Origin: DATBLE01 sp963837265
Lineage (GTDB): Bacteria; Actinomycetota; Thermoleophilia; Gaiellales; Gaiellaceae
Direction: 5' to 3'
Length of the DNA stretch: 64,000 nt
NCBI GenBank assembly: GCA_963837265.1
Contig: CAWIMQ010000004.1
Coordinates: 62,001-126,000 of the forward strand
In this document: positions 23,939 through 31,344 of the stretch, piece by piece
Layout of the letters: every line of letters starts with the position of its first letter
Position numbering within the stretch: the first letter of the stretch is position 1
Translations under genes and position numbers: made by a program
The notes under the pieces: model-generated
What the model saw: the letters and a program-made list of their open reading frames with translations, nothing else
Told to the model about the DNA's origin: nothing
Databases searched by the model: none

Positions 23939-25293
23939 GGCTCGGTGTGGACGATGATCTCCGAGATCCCGGGCAGCTCGCGGCGGATCTGCTCCTCGAT
24001 CTCGCTCGCTCGCGCGTGCGCCTCCGCGAGCGGCGCCGCCGGGTCGAGACGGAGCGTGAGGAACACGACGAGGCCGTCCTCGGTCTGGAGGAAGCGAAGC
24101 TCGCGCGGCGGCTCCCCGGTCCGGTCGGAGACGACACTCGACACCGCCCGGGCGTCCCGCGTGATCTTCACGCCGGCCGCGCGCCGTCCCTCCGCCTCCT
24201 CGGCGAGCGGCTCGAGGTGCGTCTGCACCGCGTCCACCCCCGGGAGCGCGTCCTCGATCGCATGCTCGACCTCGTTGGCGACCGCGTGGGCCTCGTCGAG
24301 CGAGAGCTCCCCGGGCAGCTTCAGGTGCAGGGACACCTGGGTGTGGCCGTCCACGTGGAGGACGCTGATGTTGTGGATCTCGCGGACGCGCGCAACCCTC
24401 ATCGCGGCCGCGTGGGCGCGCTCGCGCGTGACCGCGTCCTCCTCCTCGGGCTCGACGTGCACGACGACGTCCGTCTCCGGCAGCGCCCGCTCGACCGCGG
24501 CCTCGACGGCGTCGGCGGCTGCGTGTCCCTGCCCGACCGCGGCGTCGGCCGAGACGCCGATCACGACGTCGGCGAAGTGGCTGCCGGCGGCCGAGCGCAT
24601 CCGCAGCCGGCGCAGCTTCACCGGTGGATCGATCCTCGCGATCGCCCGGCGGGCCGCCTCCTGGGCGTCCGCGGGTGCGCGGTCCATGAGCACGTCCACG
24701 TTGCGGCGCATCAGCCGCAGGGCGGCGCTCAGCACGAGCACCCCGACGAAGAGGGCGGCGATCGAGTCACCGGCCTGCCAGCCGGCGCGGACGCAGGCGA
24801 GGCCGACGAGCACCGCGAGCGAGCCGGCAAAGTCGCTGCCGAAGTGGAGCGCGTTCGACAGCAGCGCGGCGCTGCGGAAGCGGCGGGCGGTTCGCAGCGA
24901 GACCAGCGTCCGCGAGACGTCGATCGAGAGCACCAGCGCGACGACGACGAACGCCCACCACGTCGCGTCGACGTGAATGTGGATCCACCCACCGAGGCGT
25001 GCAACGGCGAGGGCGGCGACCCCGGCGCTGACGAGCGACAGCAGCGAGGCCTCGAACAGCGCCGCCAGGTGCTCGGCCTTCCCGTGCCCGTACTGATGCT
25101 GCTCGTCGGCCGGCCGAACCGAGACGCCGACCGCGAAGAACGTGAGCAGGGCGGCGACGAGGTCCGTGCCCGAGTGGAGCGCCTCGGCGACGAGGCCGAG
25201 CGAGCCGCTGGCGACCCCGGCGGACAGCTTGAGGGCGATCAGCGCACAGGCGGCCGCGACCGAGACGAGCGCGGTGCGGCGCTGCGGGCTCAC
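23935..25293 (-). CDS. Cation diffusion facilitator (CDF) metal transporter with long C-terminal region
   Basis: The 452-residue protein has six transmembrane segments with the CDF metal sites: AEALHSGTDLVAALLTFF (HxxxD) and LHFGSDFAGSLAVL (HxxxD). YGHGKAEHLAAL follows the first site. The C-terminal part is about 250 residues and contains three repeats of the ferredoxin-like metal-sensing fold (each ending with VVVHVEP, VQTHLEP or IIVHTEP) instead of one. The exported ion is probably Zn2+, Fe2+ or a similar divalent metal. The start is GTG 25293. Its stop overlaps the MerB-like start, hinting at a shared metal or organometal role. Confidence 0.9.
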   Translation of the reverse strand: MSPQRRTALVSVAAACALIALKLSAGVASGSLGLVAEALHSGTDLVAALLTFFAVGVSVRPADEQHQYGHGKAEHLAALFEASLLSLVSAGVAALAVARLGGWIHIHVDATWWAFVVVALVLSIDVSRTLVSLRTARRFRSAALLSNALHFGSDFAGSLAVLVGLACVRAGWQAGDSIAALFVGVLVLSAALRLMRRNVDVLMDRAPADAQEAARRAIARIDPPVKLRRLRMRSAAGSHFADVVIGVSADAAVGQGHAAADAVEAAVERALPETDVVVHVEPEEEDAVTRERAHAAAMRVARVREIHNISVLHVDGHTQVSLHLKLPGELSLDEAHAVANEVEHAIEDALPGVDAVQTHLEPLAEEAEGRRAAGVKITRDARAVSSVVSDRTGEPPRELRFLQTEDGLVVFLTLRLDPAAPLAEAHARASEIEEQIRRELPGISEIIVHTEP

Positions 25294-25324
25294 GGGGGGA
25301 AGGGAGGCGCCGCGGCCGGCGCGG

Positions 25325-26422
25325 TCACAGGTTGCCGCGAAGCGCCTGCTCGCGCTCGATTGCCTCGAACAGGGCCTTGAAGTTGCCCTCGCCGAAGGTG
25401 CGCGCGCCATGGCGCTGGATCACCTCGAAGAAGAGCGTCGGCCGGTCCTGGGCCGGCTTCGTGAAGATCTGGAGGAGGTAGCCGTCCTCGTCGCGGTCGA
25501 CGAGGATGCGCAGCCGGCGGAGGTCGCCCCACGACTCCTCGATCTCCCCGACCCGGTCGAAGGCGTCCTCGTAGTACGCCTCGGGCGTCGACAGGAACGC
25601 GACCCCGCGCTTCTGCATCGCCTGGACGGTTCGCACGATGTCGTCGGTCTGGATCGCGACGTGCTGCACCCCCGGCCCGGCGTTGAAGTCGAGGTACTCG
25701 GCGATCTGGCTCTTCCGCCGTCCCTCGGCCGGCTCGTTGATCGGGAACTTGATCTTCCCCTCGCCGTCCGCCATCACCTTCGACATCAGCGCCGAGTACT
25801 CGGTGTGGATCTGCTCGTCGTCGTAGTGGATGATGTTCTCGAAGCCGAGAACCCGCTCGTAGAAGCCGACCCACTCGTCCATCCCCCCGAGCCCGACGTT
25901 GCCGACGCAGTGGTCGAGCACGGTCAGGCCGGTGCCGGCCTCGCCGCCGTCGGCCGCGATGGGCGCATACCCTGGCAGGTGCGGCCCGGCGTAGTCGGCG
26001 CGGGCGACGAACGTGTGCACCACCTCCCCGTAGGCGGCGATCGAGGCGACCTCGACCCGGCCGTACTCGTCCTCGAGCCGGCTCGGCTCGCGGACGCCCC
26101 GCGCCCCGCGCTCGACGGCGACCCGGTAGGCCTCGCCTGCGTCCGGCACGCGGAGCGCGACGTCGCGGACGCCGTCTCCGTGCGTGCACGCGAACCGGGC
26201 GACCTCGTGGTCGGCGGAGAGCGCGCTGGTGACGGCGAGCCTGACCTCGCCCTGGCCGAGGACGTAGGAGGCGCGGTCGCGAACGCCGGTCTCCGGCCCG
26301 GCGTAGGCGAGGGGTGTGAAACCGAATGCGTGCTCGTAGTAGTACGCGGCCTGCTTCGCGTTCCCCACCCAGAGCTCCACGTGATCCCAGCCCTCGAGCG
26401 GCATCGGGTCGCGGGCGGCCAT
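25325..26422 (-). CDS. hpd: 4-Hydroxyphenylpyruvate dioxygenase
   Basis: It turns 4-hydroxyphenylpyruvate into homogentisate, the second step of tyrosine degradation. The 365-residue two-domain VOC protein has iron ligands visible in LDHCVGNV (His), GPGVQHVAIQTDDIV (His) and LFFEVIQRHGARTFGEGNFKALFEAIE (Glu). The N-terminal domain begins GWDHVELWVGNAKQAAYYY. The ATG shares bases with the EamA stop (TAATG). Confidence 0.96.
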   Translation of the reverse strand: MAARDPMPLEGWDHVELWVGNAKQAAYYYEHAFGFTPLAYAGPETGVRDRASYVLGQGEVRLAVTSALSADHEVARFACTHGDGVRDVALRVPDAGEAYRVAVERGARGVREPSRLEDEYGRVEVASIAAYGEVVHTFVARADYAGPHLPGYAPIAADGGEAGTGLTVLDHCVGNVGLGGMDEWVGFYERVLGFENIIHYDDEQIHTEYSALMSKVMADGEGKIKFPINEPAEGRRKSQIAEYLDFNAGPGVQHVAIQTDDIVRTVQAMQKRGVAFLSTPEAYYEDAFDRVGEIEESWGDLRRLRILVDRDEDGYLLQIFTKPAQDRPTLFFEVIQRHGARTFGEGNFKALFEAIEREQALRGNL

Positions 26423-27345
26423 TACGCCGGGATCTTAGCGCCCTCGGGCTCGCCGGCCTCCCCCGGCGCCTGCCGCCAGCGGCGTTCGAGGACGATCCCG
26501 AGCACGATCGTCACGCCGCCGACGACCTGGAGCCAGTGCAGGTGCTCGGAGAGGATCAGGTACGCGAACACCGCGGCGACGAAGGGCTGAACGTTCGCGA
26601 ACAGCGTCGCCCGCGAGGGCCCGACCCGGTGGACGGCGGTGAACCAGAGCAGATTGGTCAGGAAGAGGGGGCCGACGACCGCGAACGCGAGGCCGGCCCA
26701 GACGAGCCAGCCGAGCGAGCCGTAGCTCTGCGCAACGATCTGTGGCGCGCTGGCCGCGGTGAACGGCACGCACATCACGAGCAGGACGACCGCGCTGATC
26801 CGGTATGGCGAGTAGCGGCGCATCAGCGGCGCGATCGTCACCGAGTAGCACCCCCAGGTCGCCGAGAGCGCGATCGCGAGCAGGTCGCCGCCGAGATCGG
26901 AGGAGAGCTTCCCGCCGGAGCCGGCCGCGACGAGCGCGACCCCGGCGAAGCCGATCGCGGTTGCGACCCAGAACCGGGGCGTGAGCCGTTCCAGGCCGAC
27001 GATCGAGGAGGCGATCGCGGCGAAGATCGGCGTCGTCCCCATGATCAGGGCGACCGTCGTCGCCGATCCGAGCTTGAGCGCGTACACGAACGAGAACTGG
27101 TTCGCGATCAGGACGAGCGAGGCGGCGCCGATCAGGACGAAGCTGCGCCCGCCGCCGACGGCGAGGGACCTCTCCCGTCCGACCGTGACTCCGGCGGCGA
27201 GCAGGGCGGCGGCGGCGTACCTGATCGCCCCGTAGGCGAGCGGCTGGAAGCCGTGGGTGAGGACGTACCTCGTCACCGTGATGTTGAACGCCCAGATCAG
27301 GATCGTCGCGACCAGGATCAGGTCGACGGAGACCGGACGCCGCAT
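26422..27345 (-). CDS. EamA/DMT-family transporter
   Basis: The 307-residue protein has ten predicted transmembrane segments in two EamA repeats (first: LILVATILIWAFNITVTRYV; second: LLAIALSATWGCYSVTIAPL). These export metabolites or amino acids; the substrate is unknown. It is the first gene of the 12-kb minus-strand run. Its promoter should lie in the 54-base divergent gap, where an 8-bp inverted repeat is found. Confidence 0.88.
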   Translation of the reverse strand: MRRPVSVDLILVATILIWAFNITVTRYVLTHGFQPLAYGAIRYAAAALLAAGVTVGRERSLAVGGGRSFVLIGAASLVLIANQFSFVYALKLGSATTVALIMGTTPIFAAIASSIVGLERLTPRFWVATAIGFAGVALVAAGSGGKLSSDLGGDLLAIALSATWGCYSVTIAPLMRRYSPYRISAVVLLVMCVPFTAASAPQIVAQSYGSLGWLVWAGLAFAVVGPLFLTNLLWFTAVHRVGPSRATLFANVQPFVAAVFAYLILSEHLHWLQVVGGVTIVLGIVLERRWRQAPGEAGEPEGAKIPA

Positions 27346-27355
27346 GCAGCCAACG

Positions 27356-27388
27356 TAGATCATCGGCTGCTTCCGGGCCCATGATCTA
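27356..27388. promoter_or_regulatory. Inverted repeat in a divergent promoter region
   Basis: TAGATCAT and ATGATCTA form a perfect 8-bp inverted repeat with a 17-base spacer. It lies between the EamA gene (minus) and a small gene (plus). Symmetry and position suit a repressor operator controlling both directions; no regulator gene is adjacent. Confidence 0.5.
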
Positions 27389-27399
27389 GGCTTTCGTCC

Positions 27400-27672
27400 G
27401 TGGCGAGCACCGAGGAGATCGACGCCCTCGTCGGGCCGGCAACGCCGCACTTCGCGTATCAGATCCGGGCGCGCATCCAGGAGCTGGTCCTCGACCTGCC
27501 CGAGGACAACCCGGTGCGCCGCTACGCCGAGGAGAAGATGGAGCTGCTCGACCGCCTCGGCCATGCCTCGTCCAAGGCGGAGGAGGGCCCACGCGAGTCG
27601 CGCCGCCGTCCCGGGTGGGCCGAGATCCCGAGCTCGGCCCCGGCCGACCGGCCGCTGCCGTCGCGCCGTTGA
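27400..27672 (+). CDS. Small protein of unknown function
   Basis: The 90-residue protein has a charged helical N-terminal half (PHFAYQIRARIQELVLDLPEDNPVRRYAEEKMELLDRL is helical in composition) and a Pro/Arg/Ser-rich tail. I recognise no family. The GTG start lies 12 bases after the operator-like repeat. Its stop TGA is formed by the first bases of the 81-bp repeat, so the tail may have been altered by insertion of that element. Confidence 0.6.
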   Translation: MASTEEIDALVGPATPHFAYQIRARIQELVLDLPEDNPVRRYAEEKMELLDRLGHASSKAEEGPRESRRRPGWAEIPSSAPADRPLPSRR

Positions 27673-27749
27673 GAGACGAAGTCGAGGACAAAGCCGACAG
27701 CGAAGCTGTCGAGCCTGGTGCGAGGCGATGTCGTGACGCCGGAGGCGCC
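27669..27749 (+). repeat. 81-bp palindromic repeat, copy B (start of the reductase gene)
   Basis: It is 73/81 identical to copy A and read in the same frame. Its first four bases (TTGA) give the upstream stop and the downstream TTG start. It contains the hairpin GACAGC-GAA-GCTGTC. All six internal codons that differ from copy A change the amino acid, so DNA or RNA structure, not protein sequence, is conserved. Confidence 0.88.
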
Positions 27750-28478
27750 ACCGCCGCGTCGGTCCTCGTCACCGGGGGCTCGCGGGGAATCGGACGGGAG
27801 ATCGCGTGTCGCTTCGCCCGCGAGGGGGCGCGGCGCGTGGTGATCGGCTACCTGCGGAACGACGCGGCTGCCGAGGAGACGGCCGAGGGCCTGCGGACGC
27901 TGGGCGCCGAGCCGGTGCTCGTGCGTGGCAACGTCGCATCGGGCCGCGTCGCCGAGCGGGTGGCAGCGCTCGGCCCGCTCGACGCGGTCGTGCACGCGGC
28001 GGCGACGGGCGTGATCCGCCCCGCCCTCGAGACCTCGGACAAGCACTTCGACTGGACGCTCGCCGCGAACGCCCGCGCCTTCCTCTCGCTCGCGCGCGCC
28101 GCCGCCCCGCAGATGGCGGCCGGCTCTTCGATCGTCGCCGTCTCCAGCCTCGGCTCGACCCGTGTGCTGGAGAACTACGCCCTGGTCGGAGCGTCGAAGG
28201 CGGCGCTGGAGGCGCTCGTCCGCTACCTCGCCGTCGAGCTCGCCCCGAGCGGGGTCCGCGTCAACGCGGTCTCGGCGGGCCTCGTCGAGACGGATGCGCT
28301 CGACCACTTCCCGAACAGCGAGCAGATGCTCTCCTGGAGCCGCAAGCGGACTCCGGCCGGCCGCCTCGTCGAGCCGGCGGACGTCGCCGACGCGGTCTCG
28401 TACCTCTGCTCGCCGGGCGCCGAGATGATCCGCGGACAGACGATCGTCGTCGACGGCGGCTTCTCGCTGCTCGTATGA
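27669..28478 (+). CDS. SDR oxidoreductase, FabL-like enoyl-ACP reductase
   Basis: The 269-residue Rossmann protein has VLVTGGSRGIGREIACRF for NAD(P) binding and HAAATG. The catalytic Tyr and Lys are spaced Y-ALVGAS-K (Y-X6-K), as in enoyl-ACP reductases of the FabI/FabL type, rather than Y-X3-K as in FabG. VRVNAVSAGLVETDALDHF and GQTIVVDGGFSL follow. A NADPH enoyl-ACP reductase role in fatty acid synthesis is likely. There is no ATG, GTG or TTG between the repeat and the Rossmann motif, so translation must begin at TTG 27669 (or further upstream), putting 27 repeat-encoded residues at the N-terminus. Confidence 0.85.
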   Translation: MRDEVEDKADSEAVEPGARRCRDAGGATAASVLVTGGSRGIGREIACRFAREGARRVVIGYLRNDAAAEETAEGLRTLGAEPVLVRGNVASGRVAERVAALGPLDAVVHAAATGVIRPALETSDKHFDWTLAANARAFLSLARAAAPQMAAGSSIVAVSSLGSTRVLENYALVGASKAALEALVRYLAVELAPSGVRVNAVSAGLVETDALDHFPNSEQMLSWSRKRTPAGRLVEPADVADAVSYLCSPGAEMIRGQTIVVDGGFSLLV

Positions 28479-28538
28479 GGCGAGCAGGACCGTGGTGCGA
28501 GCCTCGAACGGCCCCACGCCCTGCACCGTCCGGGGCGA

Positions 28539-28553
28539 GTAACACAGTGTTGC
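28539..28553. repeat. Near-palindrome GTAACAC-A-GTGTTGC before the methyltransferase gene
   Basis: It is one base different from the perfect palindrome at 19649. It lies 10 bases before the methyltransferase ATG, where it could cover the ribosome binding site or act as an operator. A half-like sequence (TAACACAGTG) also overlaps the yihY start at 7909. Confidence 0.5.
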
Positions 28554-28563
28554 AGGCAGCCTG

Positions 28564-29214
28564 ATGTGGCCGACCGACCAGAACCGGCAGGCCTGGGAGC
28601 AACGCTACGGGCCGCCGCAGGCGGCTGGGCTGGCGGCCGCCGTGCGAGAGCGCCTGCCCGACGTGCAGGGCAAGCACGTCCTCCACCTCCCGTGCGGGAC
28701 GGGCGAGGTGACCGCCGAGCTGACGGCGCTCGGAGCGCTCGCGACGGGCATCGACCCGTCGGAGCAAGCACTCGCCGCCGCCCGGGAGCGCGCCCCGGAC
28801 GCCGCCTTCTTCCGGGCCGAGCTCGAGAGCCTGCCGCTCCAGCTTCGCCGGCGCCGGTTCGCGCTCGTCTACGCGGGGGAGGGGTCGCTCGCAGGCGTCG
28901 GCGACCTCGGCGCGTTCGCCTCCAGCCTCGCGGCGGCGCTGCGCAAGAACGGGCAGCTGATCCTGTATGACTGGCATCCGGCCGCGCTGTGCATCGAGCC
29001 CGTCGCCCTGCGCTGGCGCGAGAGCTACTTCGAGGAGGGGCGCTGGCGCCTCGGCCAGGTGGTGACGGCGATCGCCTCGGCAGGACTTGCGGTCGCCGAG
29101 CTCGATGAGCTGCCGCCACCGCCGACGGAAGTGGGCGGGCGGCTCGATCCGCGGCTGCCGACCGAGTTCCTGCTCCGCGCGGTGAAGACGGAGCGGATCA
29201 GCGCTCGCGCATGA
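28564..29214 (+). CDS. Class I SAM-dependent methyltransferase
   Basis: The 216-residue protein has motif I VLHLPCGTGEVTAELTALG with the SAM-binding glycines, an acidic residue in GIDPSEQALAAARERAP, and FALVYAGEGSLAGVGDL as the motif IV region. The substrate is unknown. Its last 17 bases overlap the convergent small gene. Confidence 0.83.
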   Translation: MWPTDQNRQAWEQRYGPPQAAGLAAAVRERLPDVQGKHVLHLPCGTGEVTAELTALGALATGIDPSEQALAAARERAPDAAFFRAELESLPLQLRRRRFALVYAGEGSLAGVGDLGAFASSLAAALRKNGQLILYDWHPAALCIEPVALRWRESYFEEGRWRLGQVVTAIASAGLAVAELDELPPPPTEVGGRLDPRLPTEFLLRAVKTERISARA

Positions 29215-29491
29215 AGCCCTGGCGGGCGGCGCTGACGAGCGCCACCGCCTCGGGGAAGAGGACGCGCATAGCGTCGCGCAGAGCGATCGCCTGCTCGTCC
29301 GGGCCGCCCCTGGCCTCGACCCGCGCGAGCGCGGCCGCCGTCAGCTCGACGGCGGTGTTCAGCGTCAGCGTCGCGAACTGCTCCCGCTGCGCCTCCGCGA
29401 CCGATTCGGCCTGCTGCTCGGCGAACTCGCGCAGGCCGCGCATCAGCTCCTCCGGATCCCCGCCGAACGGGAAGTTGAAGCCTCCTTCCAC
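29198..29491 (-). CDS. Small helical protein of unknown function
   Basis: The 97-residue protein is mainly charged helix (EELMRGLREFAEQQAESVAEA and similar). It has no signal peptide or membrane segment and no family I recognise. The start is GTG 29491. It lies 10 bases after the next minus-strand gene, likely in one unit. Confidence 0.6.
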   Translation of the reverse strand: MEGGFNFPFGGDPEELMRGLREFAEQQAESVAEAQREQFATLTLNTAVELTAAALARVEARGGPDEQAIALRDAMRVLFPEAVALVSAARQGFMRER

Positions 29492-29501
29492 GCCGTACAG
29501 C

Positions 29502-30050
29502 CTACGTGAGCGGGCCCTTGTAGCCGCTCTCGACCGCGAGCTCCAGCTCGCCGACGGCGGCGGATGCGTGCTTCATCGCCTCCGCGAAGGGCGAGCCGGC
29601 CCCTTGGCCGAGCGCGAGCTCCAGGCGGCGGGCGGCGGCGCCGACGGCCTCGAGGTGCTCGGGCGAGGCAACCCGCGGCGGGGAGCCGATCACCCGTTCG
29701 AGCTCGAGCGCCGAGTCCTCTGCGTCCTCGATCCCGTCCGGATGCTCGGTAGACCGGAGCGAGGCGAGTTGCCGGCGGAGCTCCGCGAGCCGGCCGCCGC
29801 CCGCCGACTCCTCGGCGAGCTCGCACAGCGCCGCGATCGCGATCGCGGCGCGCACGGTCTCCCGGTCGGCCAGCGGGGCCCCGTCGGCGTCGAGGGCAGA
29901 CCAGGTCCTCGGCGGCCCTTCGAAGGCGACGAGGTAGATACGGCGTCCAGGCTCCGGCTCGGTCGGGATCACCCCTGCGACCTCCTCGCCGGGCGAGGCG
30001 AGCTCCGCGGCAGCTGCCGCGATCACGTCGAGGTCGGCGGAGAGGCCCAC
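29502..30050 (-). CDS. Protein of unknown function
   Basis: The 182-residue acidic, alanine-rich protein has a beta-type N-terminal half (EVAGVIPTEPEPGRRIYLVAFEG) and a helical C-terminal half. It is soluble; no family is recognised. GTG 30050 was chosen because the upstream frame is antisense to the coiled-coil gene that starts 22 bases away on the other strand. Confidence 0.6.
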   Translation of the reverse strand: MGLSADLDVIAAAAAELASPGEEVAGVIPTEPEPGRRIYLVAFEGPPRTWSALDADGAPLADRETVRAAIAIAALCELAEESAGGGRLAELRRQLASLRSTEHPDGIEDAEDSALELERVIGSPPRVASPEHLEAVGAAARRLELALGQGAGSPFAEAMKHASAAVGELELAVESGYKGPLT

Positions 30051-30072
30051 GGGCCGAGGATAGTGGCCTACG

Positions 30073-31047
30073 ATGGCGGCGATGTTCCGGAAGCACCAGA
30101 CCGACGACCAGCTCCTGGCCGAGGCGAGAGAACGGCTCGCGCAGGTCGTGCGGGTCGAGACCGAGCGCCGCGAGACCGAGCTGCAGCACACGCTCTCGGT
30201 CGCCCGAGCCGAGACGAGCGCGCTGCTCACCGAGGAGCACCGCCGCCTTGCAGACGAGCGTCGCGACGAGCTCGAACGGGCGGAGCAACGCGTGCTCACC
30301 GAGCTGTCCGGACGGCTCATCTCGGCGCAGAAGGAGATCGAGAGCAAGCTGGGTTCCTGGACGCAGGACGTGGAACGGGTCCGGGAAGGGCTCGCCACGC
30401 AGCTTGCCCGGCTCGAGCAGCGACAGCGACAGCTGATGGCCGACGCGGAAGCCCGTTTCGCGGCGGAGACCGAGCGACTCGTCTCCGACACGGAAGACCA
30501 CCGTGCCGCGCTCGCGCGGCTGCGCGAGGACATCACGAGACAGATCAAAGAGGTGATCGACGAGGCAGAGAGCGAGCTCGACACGCACGCTTCGGAACGG
30601 CGACGAGCACTGCACGAGGTCGCCGACCGGCTGCGGATTCGCGAGCGGGCGCTGACCGAGCAGGTCGACCGCGAGCTGACCGAGTCCGTGCGGAAGCTGG
30701 GCGAGACGTTCGCCGACGTCGAGCGCCGCCTGGTCGACCAGGTGGAGCGCTCGGTCAGCCGGGAGGCGACCCGGCTGACCGAGGAGGCGGCGATCGAGTT
30801 CAACTCGACGATCAGAGCCACGCGGGACGAATCCGCGCGGCGACTCGCCCGGGAGATCGACCGCTCTGTCGAGTCGTTCGCGAAGCAGGCGGAACGGCTG
30901 CTCGCCGAGCGGCTGGCCGATTTCACCGACACGGCCGGCGGAAAGCTCGAGCGCCGCTACGAGGGGACGTTGACGTCGGTCGAGCGGCGGATCGCCGAGA
31001 TCGAGCGGGTCGTCCGCGAGAGCATCGCCTCGTCGACCGAGGGCTAG
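30073..31047 (+). CDS. Long coiled-coil protein
   Basis: The 324-residue protein is almost wholly coiled coil, rich in Glu, Arg, Ala and Leu with heptad spacing (EARERLAQVVRVETERRETEL, and so on). It has no signal peptide or membrane span. Such proteins may be cytoskeletal or envelope-linked, but no function is assignable. It starts at ATG 30073, with ATG 30082 as an alternative. It is followed 51 bases later by a small conserved-looking gene and xseAB. Confidence 0.72.
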   Translation: MAAMFRKHQTDDQLLAEARERLAQVVRVETERRETELQHTLSVARAETSALLTEEHRRLADERRDELERAEQRVLTELSGRLISAQKEIESKLGSWTQDVERVREGLATQLARLEQRQRQLMADAEARFAAETERLVSDTEDHRAALARLREDITRQIKEVIDEAESELDTHASERRRALHEVADRLRIRERALTEQVDRELTESVRKLGETFADVERRLVDQVERSVSREATRLTEEAAIEFNSTIRATRDESARRLAREIDRSVESFAKQAERLLAERLADFTDTAGGKLERRYEGTLTSVERRIAEIERVVRESIASSTEG

Positions 31048-31098
31048 TCTCCAACTTCCCGGGAGAGGGTTCGTCTACGAAAGAACGAACGAAGCCGC

Positions 31099-31302
31099 GT
31101 GACCGAGATGGCCCAGATCGTCGAGACAGACAAGAACGAGCACGCGAAGGTGCAGAGCTGGCGCCTCCACGTCCTGGTCGAGGCGGGCTACCCCCTGCCA
31201 CTCGCGGAGAAGATCGCCGACAGCGAGGCCGACCTGCACGAGGCGGTCGAGCTCGTCGGCTCGGGTTGCGCCCACGAGACCGCCGCGCGGATCCTGCTGT
31301 AA
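31099..31302 (+). CDS. Small actinobacterial-type protein of unknown function
   Basis: The 67-residue soluble protein contains WRLHVLVEAGYPLPLAEKIA and ends in a helix (HETAARILL). Similar short proteins occur in other actinobacteria as far as I recall, without a known role. The start is GTG 31099. Confidence 0.65.
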   Translation: MTEMAQIVETDKNEHAKVQSWRLHVLVEAGYPLPLAEKIADSEADLHEAVELVGSGCAHETAARILL

Positions 31303-31344
31303 GCCCTCGTAAGGGCCTTCGCCCGACCTCTACGATTGGGTTCG

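Noticed and set aside
28479..28563. tRNA or small RNA gene between the reductase and methyltransferase genes
   Set aside because: Only the short near-palindrome is visible; there is no cloverleaf pattern or CCA end.
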